Source of the DNA: Flammeovirgaceae bacterium UBA2371
GTDB lineage: Bacteria > Bacteroidota > Bacteroidia > Cytophagales > Cyclobacteriaceae
Assembly (NCBI GenBank): GCA_002345965.1
Contig: DDTF01000003.1
Location: 1 to 64,000, forward strand
DNA: 64,000 nucleotides
Direction of reading: 5' to 3'
Under the pieces are notes generated by a model, which was not told the DNA's origin, made no database searches, and saw only the letters and a program-made list of their open reading frames with translations. The position numbers and the translations under genes were made by a program. Positions 18,601 to 27,900 of the stretch are shown here, piece after piece; the first letter of the stretch is position 1, and every line of letters begins with the position of its first letter.

Positions 18601-21600
18601 TCCAGTAAAACGGAGCAGGTGAGAATGTAACAGTCCCCTGAATTTCAATGTCATTCTGATCTACGCAAACTGATAGATTGGGACCAGCTGTAAATATTGC
18701 TTTTGGATTGACGTTAACACTTATTGTAAATGGATTTCCCAGACATCCTCCAACTTGACCTGTTGGTGTAACGGTATAAACAACCACCTGATTTGTTGTA
18801 GTTGTATTTACCAGTACGTCATCAATAATATTTCCAGATTTTAGTGATGTGGTCTCCCCTGTTACATTGGGCTGAGGTGTAGCCGTCCACGTGAAGTTGG
18901 ATGCAAGGTTATTACCAAGTGTATTAACATTGGTTTGCAGATTATATCCAACTATTGATCCACTACATATATCCGGAGCACTCGTAGAAACCCCTACTGG
19001 TTCTGGTTTAACTGTAATCGTAATTTGGAAATTTGCGCCAGCACATCCATTGGTTCCTGTTGGTGTCACTGTGTAAACAACATCCTGATTTGTATTGGTT
19101 AAGTTTGTTATTACATCTGTGATTATTGGTCCTGACATAGGAGTTGTGCTTTCGCCTGTCACCAGTGGATTAACGTTATCTGTTGCTATCCACGAGAAAG
19201 TACTACTCACATTATTGCCCATTGTGGCAACATTGATTAACAGGTTGTAATCAATTGCAACGTCACTGCAAACCGTTTTGGAATCATTCACCCCTTCAGG
19301 TCTTGGATTAATGGTAACCGTCACATTGGTTATTGTTGGGTTTACACATACACCTGCAAGGCTACCCTCTAACTCATACGTGACTGTTTGCGGTTGATTG
19401 GTCGGATTATCTAATGTATTAATAATTGATGACGGGAAGGAGTTGAACTGAGTACCTATCGGACTAAAACCTGTCACACCACCTGTAGCAGTTACGTTTG
19501 AAATCCTCACACGCATCCCCACTGTGCTGCTAGACAATACAATATTGGTTTGATCCCCTGGTCCTTCGCAAATTGTTGAAGGAACATTGGTATAACTAAA
19601 GATGGCGCGAGGCCGTACGGTAACCACTACACTTTGGATTGATCCTGTACATCCATTGGCCGTAGATTGGAAATCGTATTGAATGGTTTGATCGGATGTG
19701 GTAGTGTTGACAAGTAAATCTGTAATCCGTGATCCACTGGCGAATGTGCTATTTACTGGACTATGACCAGTAATATTACCCGGTGCCCCACTTATGATTA
19801 TTCCTACAAGCTTTATTGATGATCCCACTACAAGATCGGTTACACTAATATCTGTTTGACTGTCGCTGCAAATTGTACCAGTGGTGTTGTCGGTGACAGT
19901 TAATGCAGGTGTAGGATTTACCGTAATATTGAATGTGCGAATTGGTCCGGTACAGCCGTTCAACGTTGAAGTCACATTAATTATAACAGTTACTGGTGTT
20001 GTACCACCATTAGCCGCCACAAAACTTGGTATCTCATAAGGAGCTGTTGCATCACTGCCATTTACTAAACCAACTGAAGCCCCACCACTCCAACTGAAGC
20101 TCTCTGTAGTAGCAGGGAATGTATTGGCGCTCAGCGCCAATGGACCTACCGATGCCCCATTGCACACTACGATGTCGGTGACCGCTGCCACCACAGGACT
20201 GGGCTTGATGGTGATGGTGAACGTCTTGCTGTTGGCACCTGCACTGGTACAGCCATTGGAACTGGACGTAACCACGATGGTGCCTACTATGTTGGCGCCC
20301 GTTAAATTATTCGGGGCCGTGAAAATAATGTCTCCGCTGCCACTGGCGCCAATGCCGATGGAAGGGTTGCTGTTGGTCCAGCTGATCGTGGAGCCCACCA
20401 CATTGCTGGTCAACGTGATGCTGGCCGCATCTCCGGGACAATAACTCTGGTTGGCCACTGCGGCAACCACAGGCTCTGGGTTGATGGTGATCCTAAAGGT
20501 GCGTACAGGACCGGTGCAACTGTTGAGCGTACCCGTTACTGTCAGGTTACCCACGATAGGAACCCCACTGGTGTTCACAGGGGCCGCATAGCCCGCTATG
20601 TTGCCAGAACCACTCAACGCCAGGCCTATGCCCGCATTGTCGTTGGTCCAGTCGAAGGTTTCTCCTCCCCCTGTGTTGGCACTGAAGTTTATCCCCGGCA
20701 CAGCTGCACCCGAGCACACTACGATGTCGGTAACCGCTGCCACCACAGGACTGGGCTTGATGGTGATGGTAAAGGTTTGCTCATTGGGAACGGTGGTCGT
20801 ACAGCCATTTTTGGTTGCTCGTAACGTAATGGTACCTACAATGTCTGCACCTGTTAAATTATTGGGGGCCGTATAGGCGATGTTACCAGTTCCACTTAAT
20901 GGTATGCCAATCGATGTATCCGTATTGTCCCAACTGAATACTTCTCCCCCACCTGTATTGGCAGCAAATGCCACACTGATTGCATCCCCCGGACAAACTT
21001 CTACGTTGGCTACCGCATTCGGTATCGGCTCTGCCTTCAGCGTAAGGGTAAAACTCATCACAAGACTTGTGCATCCATTTTTCGTGGCCGTCACCGTGGC
21101 CACTCCTACAATGTCACTACCCGAGTTGTTGGCCGCATATGTGAAACCCGGGATTGTGCTGGTGGTTCCTGAACCAGCTCCCATACCCAATGCAGCAAAG
21201 TTGGTCACACTCCAGCTCCAACTGGTCACAGGATCAACATCAGTCGTGAAATTAATAGCCCCTTGCGCTGCCCCTGGACAAGCACTCAGATTCGCCTGTT
21301 GTACTATAACAGGATAAGGATTAACAGTAAGCGTTGCGACATTGGAGATTGCAATAGGAGCACAAACTCCTGTTGCAACAAGGCGATATTGGTTTCCACT
21401 CATGCCAGTTGTTACAGATGGTAAGACCAATGAAGGTCCTGTCGCACCACCTATGGCAGTCCATGAACCAGTAAAAGTTTCCCACTGTAAAGAAACCCCA
21501 GTGCCAGTGGCTCCACTGGCAAAAGTCACGTTAGCTCCTGCACAAACAGATTGGCTGGTGGGTTGAGTAGTGATGGATGGCTTACTATTAACAGTTAATG

Positions 21601-22441
21601 TAGCACTTGCACTAAAAGCAGCTGGTGCGCATATCCCTTCAATTTTAACTCTATACTTATTGCCATTGCTTGAAAGCGGGACTCCTAATAAACCCAAAGT
21701 GTTTGAATTCTCGCCTACCATGTCAACAAACCCTGCCCCAATGTCTTCTTGCCACTGATAAGTTGTTCCAGTACCGGCTTTTGTTGCGGAAAATAAAGCA
21801 TTCGATCCTTCACAAATCACCTGATCTGTAGGATCGGTTACAACTGATGGCGGAATCCCACTTGTTAAGCTTCCATGATTTTGAACGCCATTACCATTGC
21901 CTGACTGATTTGCAGATCCACCAAAGCGAAGTATATTTCCTGAACTTGCAGGTGTGACAGCCCTTACCTCCAACCCGCTTATGGTAAAGACATCAAGACC
22001 AGGTGCGGCTGATGAAGCCATATCGTACTCAAATGTAACCGTGGTGGTAGTGATAACAGCTGGTAAAATATTGGTAACGGTTCCACCTCCACTAGAGTGA
22101 ACTAGCGTTACAGAGGCTCCAACATTGAATCTGAAATTAGCAGGAGCGGAAATAACATAAGTTTGATTTGCGCCATCTCCAAAATCTGTAATTAGTCCCT
22201 CACTGATTGTAATGTCGCCCAACAACGTATAACCCCCACCAACACATAAATTCCCACCACCTGTGGCTGGTGTTACAGCGGTTTGTGCGAGAGAATTAAA
22301 ACTTATGAGGACGCCAAGTAAAACGGGTAATCCCAGCTTTAGGAAATAACTTTTGGTTTTATTGATAACTTCTACCAGTCCAAACCCAGAGGTTTCGCTT
22401 AGTCGATTAAGGCTATAAGTGGTACGTAGCGATTTGGACAT
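15608..22441 (-). CDS. Giant T9SS-secreted Ig/PKD-repeat adhesin
   Basis: Surface or secreted protein of 2,277 residues. A long signal sequence (hydrophobic core about 36-52, FNSLAQ cleavage region) leads to two Ig-like domains (about 195-375), then many tandem PKD-like domains of about 90 residues, each marked by a GCT...F.I.I.P.P linker and a cysteine-containing start such as VVCSGA. Two classical PKD domains come later (LRWDFDD and YEWKFGD, each with HKY). A jelly-roll-like region follows (GWFIEDITVLDD...). Next is a segment resembling Omp28-type proteins (VLVEHFTN, LRYHISFP), and finally a type A T9SS sorting domain (MYPNPANGEVNFGL... LPNGIYHVII). It is therefore exported by Sec and then by the type IX system. 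It is the last gene of a minus-strand unit with lipoprotein, barrel and STAND genes. The central repeats share long near-identical DNA. An adhesive role is inferred from domain content. Confidence 0.9.
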   Translation of the reverse strand: MSKSLRTTYSLNRLSETSGFGLVEVINKTKSYFLKLGLPVLLGVLISFNSLAQTAVTPATGGGNLCVGGGYTLLGDITISEGLITDFGDGANQTYVISAPANFRFNVGASVTLVHSSGGGTVTNILPAVITTTTVTFEYDMASSAAPGLDVFTISGLEVRAVTPASSGNILRFGGSANQSGNGNGVQNHGSLTSGIPPSVVTDPTDQVICEGSNALFSATKAGTGTTYQWQEDIGAGFVDMVGENSNTLGLLGVPLSSNGNKYRVKIEGICAPAAFSASATLTVNSKPSITTQPTSQSVCAGANVTFASGATGTGVSLQWETFTGSWTAIGGATGPSLVLPSVTTGMSGNQYRLVATGVCAPIAISNVATLTVNPYPVIVQQANLSACPGAAQGAINFTTDVDPVTSWSWSVTNFAALGMGAGSGTTSTIPGFTYAANNSGSDIVGVATVTATKNGCTSLVMSFTLTLKAEPIPNAVANVEVCPGDAISVAFAANTGGGEVFSWDNTDTSIGIPLSGTGNIAYTAPNNLTGADIVGTITLRATKNGCTTTVPNEQTFTITIKPSPVVAAVTDIVVCSGAAVPGINFSANTGGGETFDWTNDNAGIGLALSGSGNIAGYAAPVNTSGVPIVGNLTVTGTLNSCTGPVRTFRITINPEPVVAAVANQSYCPGDAASITLTSNVVGSTISWTNSNPSIGIGASGSGDIIFTAPNNLTGANIVGTIVVTSSSNGCTSAGANSKTFTITIKPSPVVAAVTDIVVCNGASVGPLALSANTFPATTESFSWSGGASVGLVNGSDATAPYEIPSFVAANGGTTPVTVIINVTSTLNGCTGPIRTFNITVNPTPALTVTDNTTGTICSDSQTDISVTDLVVGSSIKLVGIIISGAPGNITGHSPVNSTFASGSRITDLLVNTTTSDQTIQYDFQSTANGCTGSIQSVVVTVRPRAIFSYTNVPSTICEGPGDQTNIVLSSSTVGMRVRISNVTATGGVTGFSPIGTQFNSFPSSIINTLDNPTNQPQTVTYELEGSLAGVCVNPTITNVTVTINPRPEGVNDSKTVCSDVAIDYNLLINVATMGNNVSSTFSWIATDNVNPLVTGESTTPMSGPIITDVITNLTNTNQDVVYTVTPTGTNGCAGANFQITITVKPEPVGVSTSAPDICSGSIVGYNLQTNVNTLGNNLASNFTWTATPQPNVTGETTSLKSGNIIDDVLVNTTTTNQVVVYTVTPTGQVGGCLGNPFTISVNVNPKAIFTAGPNLSVCVDQNDIEIQGTVTFSPAPFYWTPAGAFDNNLLEKPKYILTAADKAVTVPTTRVLTLNIPAAGACPAESKTMTLTINPLPGVVFFNLPPTIAENAPPIVLKSNQASGPSSTGLFTITPGSGLSSTTTNVVDEATFDPSAATLGPNTVRYTYTNENGCTNFYQANVIVNPVTTATISIANSTFDPLTSTFKLCADQGPVALTGSPSFASGGPATQFIASVGQLYGGTMTIIQSGSSHTIQTNGLVSDTYIIDYRYENGVGAISDNYYAVEVLASPVAAFTSSGSCVDGPVSFADGSTINPTPFPTSISNLRWDFDDLNILSGPPGNPVPLGTHNGQSTGTYSNPSHKYLNASTYNVTLTTTTAQGCSNTAMAASPIILGATPAVSFIYAAICNNDSTRFVANVTNLGTSVVAEYEWKFGDADILTGNGPVPNPTHSGRTTGTHEKPLHKYVSTGLKTVELTVKTDLNCASFPAIRTLNIAPYVTLTQNPSTAPFDFENGRQGWFIEDITVLDDTTNVSWDWGAPAGATINTSVNGSYAWRTQKNANTYFTNETSVVNSPCFNLTLLDRPMISLDYWSDMESNVDGAVIQYSVNGGLDWAIVGPPVGQVNRDEGINWFNGVTIPSNPGLQPLGSYGWTGKQGGWKNARFNLDMIPIVERDQIRLRIAFASNDLNPTGNTFDGFAFDNVFVGNKQRNVLVEHFTNTNLTASTDGDVYLDGLLNSQITAKGVSDFSDLRYHISFPTPDPFNNDNPTDPGARASYYNVSQSPATIMDGKLDGVKFKGRYLDITNVEIDRRALVDPLFDLVLDTIPTGNNNTISVRLNITARQNFTSPLIAQVALIEKSAAGSKNIVRKQLFGADGTTISTPWTQGQILNQLKNDVIINVPIVNSNQLALVGYIQDKNTKEIYQSVRIDAPFKRGSVVVGLEDEPLDPIANQITMYPNPANGEVNFGLPSNNMDGYNWRIADQRGVIMLQGNFERSFDDVYPVDVSQLPNGIYHVIISGKNNSATYRKLVIMNRN
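20162..20320. repeat. Repeat unit copy A inside the adhesin gene
   Basis: Blocks of DNA here recur exactly 552 bases downstream. The 59-base block 20162-20220 matches 20714-20772 with only a few differences, and GTTAAATTATT plus GGGGCCGT at 20301-20320 matches 20853-20872. The period equals 184 codons, about two PKD-like domains, so a two-domain unit was duplicated or homogenised. Confidence 0.75.
20714..20872. repeat. Repeat unit copy B inside the adhesin gene
   Basis: Partner of the copy at 20162-20320, offset by 552 bases. In protein terms both encode the stretch FTITIKPSPVVAAVTDIVVC. Confidence 0.75.
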
Positions 22442-22516
22442 ATGGTGGAACTGGCCAACTAAAAAATTTAATATCGACTAAACCCTAAAAGTAACCCATT
22501 TAGACAGAAAAACAGC

Positions 22517-23800
22517 TTATTTTGAAAATTTACCTTCTTTGTTCACCTTGATAAACACCATCTTGGTTTCCCCGTCTTCACCTACTGAGAAAGTACCCAC
22601 CATGCCAATTGATCCGTCAGGTAATTCCAAGACACTCCCTATGCTGCTGTCTTTCTCTCCGCCATAAATAATCGGACTTGCCCAAGCCAATGTTCCATCG
22701 TTCGTAATTTTGGTTAAATAGAATTTTTGAACACCTGTGGAGTTTTCATTTGTCAGAATTAGAAAACCCGAACTCGCCAATGCAAAAGCCGAGGTTCTTA
22801 CATTCTTCAAAGTTCCTAAGTTTACGGAGAAGCTTTTTTGAAACTGGTAATCAGTAGCGCCAAAGGTGAGTGATTTCCTTAATTTAACGATAAACAAATC
22901 GGTAGCCGTTGAAGAAGTGGTGTTGGTGATTCCAGTTAAAACATAGCCTTCGCCTGACTGAACAGGTGAAATAATTACTGAACTTAAAATCTCATTGCTC
23001 CCAGGGATACCAGGTAAAAAGCTATCCGGGCTGTTCGTTTCACCGTCCACCCCGAGTCCTAAAATGCTGTAATTAAAATCCCCTGTTTGGGTGTTGGTAT
23101 AACTAAAGAAGTAAAACTGAGTGGGTGAAATTTGAATGATCTGTACGCCTGCATCAAAATCACCAGGCCCATGGGCTCGCCTCCACGTACTTGGATAAAT
23201 GGTTAAATCATCATTAAAGCGAACATGAAGCGCGTCCCGAATATCATTAGTTGTCCCTTTAATAGGTTTCAATTCTAAATTACTGGTTGAACCGACCACA
23301 ATAAATCCATCATTAGTCTGGGTTACTGAATTGGCCGTTTCATCCGTGGGCTGGCCTACTGTATCATAAGCAATTAAAGCCCGTGAGATTTCACTGCCAT
23401 CAAGGGATAAAGTCATTATGATAATATCGCGCTCAGTTGGGGTATTTTCAACATCGCCAACAATTACCAACCTTCCATCTGTTGTCAACTCGATGTCTTT
23501 GGCTGTAGTATTTTTACCTGTATCTATTATTCTTTGCCAAACCAATTGCCCATTCTGTTGGATGTTAACCAGGTACAGTTGCTTCACTTTTTTTCCTGTA
23601 ACATCTCTGGCCTCCGTAGAGCCATATAAGGTGATTGTGCCATCCGCATTGAGCACTGCATCAACACCCTTTTGATTTCCTTCTTCCCCATAAAATTTTA
23701 AAAAGAAGCTTTCGTCAGGTGGATCGATAGTAGAGGCCGTATCACAACCTATGGTTGTAATTACAATAGACATAAAAAGTATCCAATTCCTCACGTGCAT
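22517..23800 (-). CDS. Beta-propeller-like lipoprotein
   Basis: Predicted lipoprotein of 427 residues. The signal peptide ends in a lipobox (IVITTIGCD, cysteine about residue 19). The mature part contains about six recurring blades of the form .DGxxxxxGxT: LNADGTITLYGST, LTTDGRLVIVGDV, QTNDGFIVVGSTS, SGEGYVLTGITN, SSGFLILTN and LPDGSIGMVGTF. This points to a six-bladed beta-propeller. Similar proteins in Bacteroidota are surface lipoproteins of unknown function. The ATG at 23800 overlaps the preceding gene's stop by one base (TGATG), so it is translationally coupled to the barrel gene. The adhesin gene follows after 75 bases. Confidence 0.75.
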   Translation of the reverse strand: MHVRNWILFMSIVITTIGCDTASTIDPPDESFFLKFYGEEGNQKGVDAVLNADGTITLYGSTEARDVTGKKVKQLYLVNIQQNGQLVWQRIIDTGKNTTAKDIELTTDGRLVIVGDVENTPTERDIIIMTLSLDGSEISRALIAYDTVGQPTDETANSVTQTNDGFIVVGSTSNLELKPIKGTTNDIRDALHVRFNDDLTIYPSTWRRAHGPGDFDAGVQIIQISPTQFYFFSYTNTQTGDFNYSILGLGVDGETNSPDSFLPGIPGSNEILSSVIISPVQSGEGYVLTGITNTTSSTATDLFIVKLRKSLTFGATDYQFQKSFSVNLGTLKNVRTSAFALASSGFLILTNENSTGVQKFYLTKITNDGTLAWASPIIYGGEKDSSIGSVLELPDGSIGMVGTFSVGEDGETKMVFIKVNKEGKFSK

Positions 23801-24915
23801 CAATTATTATCTTTCGAAATATCTCTCATTACCTTCTTGGTATTTGCCCGTTTTATTTTACGAGGATTATATAAAGGTTTTACAAATCCAATTGAAACGG
23901 ATAAGTTGTCCAATCGGTAGTAATCTCCAGTCCATCTGTACCGGGGAATGGTTGTAGACAGCGATCCATCCTCGTTGTAATAGTTTTCACTTTCCTTTAC
24001 CAAATTGGATAGTCCAGCCATGTAGCGGATATCAGCAAAGACAAAGTTCTTTCCAACTTTGTAATACGCACCCCCGCCAATTAAAATGGATCTATTGATA
24101 AGGTTTCTCTTATACCCTAATTTTATATTGGGACCTTCCGTGGGAACCTGACTTCCAGTTGTCTCTGAGAGGCTAGGACTAACATTCTCAGTTCTTAACT
24201 CAGCAGTGGATCCGAGCAACAAATTCAGGGCTGCGCCTACATAACCGAATGGCCTGACCTTGCCAAAATCATCCCGGTACTTTACATAAATTGGGACATC
24301 CACCCAAACTTGTCTTTCAATGGCTTCTTGTCTGTCATCTCCTGACAATCCCGTCTTTGTGACCTTAAAAGATTTAAAGGAAAACAATCCTTCACCTCCA
24401 ATACTTAAGTTATCGTTAATGTTCCAGTCTACGCCCAAGCCAATTTGAAGTGCCGGCCTTATGCCATTCGAACGGCCAACCGGGTACGGTTCTGTATTGA
24501 TTTCGTGTATGGTGCGCACAAAAGAAACATTAGTGCCTCCCCGGATATGAGGCGTAAAAATAGGTGTAGCTGTGAATTTTTTACTTAAGTAAACTAAATC
24601 GATAGGGTCTTTTTCCGGTGAGGCAATGTATTCAGGGTCTGCCTGAAGTAGTTTTAAATAGCTATCCTCTGCTGCTATGGGATCATCCAATATCAGATAG
24701 GCTTGTGTTAACAGATGATATGCCTGTACCTTTTGTTCAGTAGAAAAACCATTATCCAAGCATTGCTTAAGTAATGACGGAATTCCGAAGAAACGCCCAG
24801 CATTGAATTCTTCATTGGCCAGAGCAAGCGTAGAAAGGCAGCCGGTATCCTGTCCAAAGGAAGTCAGGGTAACGAAACTGAGAATAAAACCAACTGCTAC
24901 AGATTTCAATTTCAC
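23800..24915 (-). CDS. Outer-membrane barrel protein with TPR-like N-terminus
   Basis: Exported 371-residue protein. A signal peptide (SVAVGFILSFVTLTSFG, then Q) precedes a short helical region with TPR character (about 55-95, AYHLLTQAYLILDDPIAAED). From about residue 115 the sequence is a barrel of the porin-like OmpA/PorT type, with alternating strands such as PALQIGLGVDWNINDNLSIG and SILIGGGAYYKVGKNFVF. The tail (NPRKIKRANTKKVMRD) is basic. The start codon is GTG. It lies between the STAND NTPase gene (66-base gap) and the lipoprotein gene (1-base overlap), so it is probably the outer-membrane element of this four-gene unit. Function unknown. Confidence 0.78.
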   Translation of the reverse strand: MKLKSVAVGFILSFVTLTSFGQDTGCLSTLALANEEFNAGRFFGIPSLLKQCLDNGFSTEQKVQAYHLLTQAYLILDDPIAAEDSYLKLLQADPEYIASPEKDPIDLVYLSKKFTATPIFTPHIRGGTNVSFVRTIHEINTEPYPVGRSNGIRPALQIGLGVDWNINDNLSIGGEGLFSFKSFKVTKTGLSGDDRQEAIERQVWVDVPIYVKYRDDFGKVRPFGYVGAALNLLLGSTAELRTENVSPSLSETTGSQVPTEGPNIKLGYKRNLINRSILIGGGAYYKVGKNFVFADIRYMAGLSNLVKESENYYNEDGSLSTTIPRYRWTGDYYRLDNLSVSIGFVKPLYNPRKIKRANTKKVMRDISKDNN

Positions 24916-24981
24916 ACTAAAATATTTTCTCTGATTAAATGCACTTCTAAATTCTATTGACGCTATTCAGTTATCATTGCC

Positions 24982-27900
24982 CTAAAAATCCTTGATAAGA
25001 AGACTTTTGCAAGTTGTCTCATACCCTATTCCATTCGCTACATATATTTCCCATTCTTCAGGGGTCATGTTTCTCGACAGCTTAGGGCAAACCTGCTCGG
25101 CCAACATCTTTGGGTCGGTAGGCCAAATTCTGATCTCCCCATTGTTACATGAAGCAATTAAATAGTTAGAGTCTTTGGCGAAACCTATATCCCAAATGTT
25201 TCCATTATTATTATCCATTAAGATAGGTAAATCCTCTTCTTGATCCACCACCCACATCTGCAGTTTTCGATCCAACCCCGCGCTGGCAAGTAGAAGACCA
25301 TCCGGACTAAATCTAATGGCTGAAATACCCGACTTATGACCTGCAAGTTCTTTTGTTACCTCTTTCTTGTCGTTGTCAAATAGCTTAACTACTCCTCTTA
25401 TCGGAATACCTGTTTCATTGATCACCTCCACACCGTAGGCAATTAAATTTCTGGTAGGATGGTAAGTGACTGAAAGCACCCGATTAGGCGCCTCATTAAT
25501 TACCGTTTCGTACGTATTGTTTTGGAGGTTTACTATTACCAATTCTCCAGAGGTGGCTACACCCGCCAGGTATCTTCCGTCTCCACTAATATCAATTGAT
25601 TGAATATCAAATGGTAAGTTCAACAGTTGCCTGCTTTTACCCGTTAAATGATTGGTGAAGCGCAGGCTTCGATCTGATGCTGCTGATATAAAACCAGAGT
25701 TGTCAGGCAAAAACTTAATGTCGTTTACAGATCCCCGGTGCCCCTCTACTTTCAGAGGTTTCTTATTTCCTTCAAGGGCATAAATTTGCATAAAGCTTGA
25801 ATCACTTCCATTCACCAGGTACTTCTCATCTTTGCTGAGCACAAGTACCCGATTAGGATAAGGATTGGCTCCAACCTGCACACCCATCTGACGGTTCATA
25901 AAATCCCCGGCAAAGATTCTTCCATCATTTCCTGTGGTGTAAAATGTATTGCTGTTTTTGGAAACTGTAAGTGCATACATTCTATTTCTCAAGTTACCTG
26001 GTACGAACACTGCATTGTAGTTTGAGCCTGATAGTTTTGCCAATGCATAGTACAATCCACTGAACACGTACGGATCATATCGCTTACCCTCATATTTGGT
26101 ATGAAAGAGATATCCCTGCATCGAAAGAAGTCCTGCCAATTCAGGATCATCCAGCCCAACTGATTTTGCTTCCATGGACTGAGCTACAGATAAATACAAA
26201 AGCCTGTTGGCTTGTTGCAAAGCTGCCTCTGCGCGTCTGTATTGAATTTCCCGATTTTCATTGGCAGCAACCGCTTCAGCTGTTTTTTCTTCCGCAAGCG
26301 TAGTTTGTTGAATGGCAATTTGTAAGTTTCTCTCTGCTTCTAATACAGCACGTTCGGCTCTGTCAACCGCTTCTTTCAATTGGTCTGTAAGGCGCCTTTG
26401 TTCGGCCAGCGCCTCCTGAGCAAGTATAGTTTGTTTTTCAGCTTCAATTCTTTGTGCATCCGCCTCTTCTTTAGCATCAAGCGCAACCTTTTCCTGCTTT
26501 TTAGCATTCAAAGCTTCGCGTTCAGCAGCAATCTGTTGCGTTATTCCGAATAGGAGAAATGCTATAGAGATAAGTAAAAAGATAACAAGAACAATATTGG
26601 TTGTTCTTGCCCTGCGAAGTGTTCTTTTTTGTAGTAACTCCTGGTTCTTCAGTTCAGCCTCATAAGTAATTCGGCTGGTATCCAAAAAGACGATGGCCCT
26701 TTCAAAGGCAATGTCATAACGTTGCGCCCAGGAACGCGTTGGCCGCTGCTTTTTCTGCCAGTTAAGCGCCAGTTGAAGATCCGGAGGCCTCCAAAGACCC
26801 GTTTTTCCAATCTGGTACATGGCTGCAGCTTCCGAAATTCTCTTATAAGTTTGTGCGGAGTCTGATTCTTCTTCCACCCAGGCTGAGAGCCGGTTCCAAA
26901 TCCTCATGATGCTTTCATGGGACAGCTCTATTACCGAATCTTTGGTTAAGGTCACAGAGGCGTCTGGCATCAAAAAGGATCGGCCTGGTTTTCTAAAAAC
27001 ATCAATAACCTTTACCACATCTTCTTCACTGGCCTCGGCAATTTCTGACACCATTGTTATCCGGCATGGACGCCTCATTCCCAAGTTATCTTCACCTTTC
27101 TCTGTGACGTTTTTAAACAGTATTTCAGCTATTTCTTTTTCCCTTGAAGACAATTCTTCATAGGCTTCGTTGGCGTGCAAGGATAATGCCTGCTCTATCT
27201 TTCCAATGGCATTGTAATGCCTGATATCCATTGGTTCTCCTGGCTCGCGGTTTTCAACCCAATAGTCCCAGGTGCGCATGAGGGCATGCTGCAAAATGGG
27301 GAGCTGATCCTGATGCTTGTCTATATCTGTTAGCAATTTCTTCACTAACCTGCTTGATATCCTTCCTCCCCCCACAGCTATAGGTCCTTCTATAGCCATA
27401 CGCTTTTGCTCACGAGACATTTGAGGAACCAGATAGTTACTGGTGTTGATCATTTGAGCCAGTCCTGAAAAAGTGGCACACTCCCCGATAAAATCAGAGC
27501 GCATGTTCAATGCCAGATAAACAGGCACTTTCGTTTGGCGAACTGAATTCAATAAAAGGTTTACATAGGCTGTAGCATCGTTGGAGTGCTGATCCCCTGA
27601 GGATTCATCATATCTGAAAAGCTCCTCAAATTGATCAATGAGGAAAAATACGTTTTCACTGGATTTGGATTGAATGTACTTGGCTATTTCTACCAAACCA
27701 TCAGGACTGCTTCGTAGTACTGACGAAATAATAGCTTTGTGAATTTCTCTATCCGACTCATCAATTTGCTTGATGCTTATTTGATAGTCGATAATTGCAT
27801 TCGTTAGATTGACAATGGGCGAGGTTCCAGGTCTTGCAGTGATGATATGCCAATGTGGACCCGTTTGAGTCATGAAACCACCATAAAGCACCGGAACCAA

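Noticed and set aside
18000..21300. Repeats that might suggest a CRISPR array
   Set aside because: Repeat period is hundreds of bases and in frame with one protein; there are no short direct repeats with equal spacers and no cas genes.
20124..21758. Several long open frames on the plus strand opposite the adhesin
   Set aside because: They are mirror frames of the GC-rich Thr/Val/Gly repeats, show repeated translations of the same antisense text and have no start signals.
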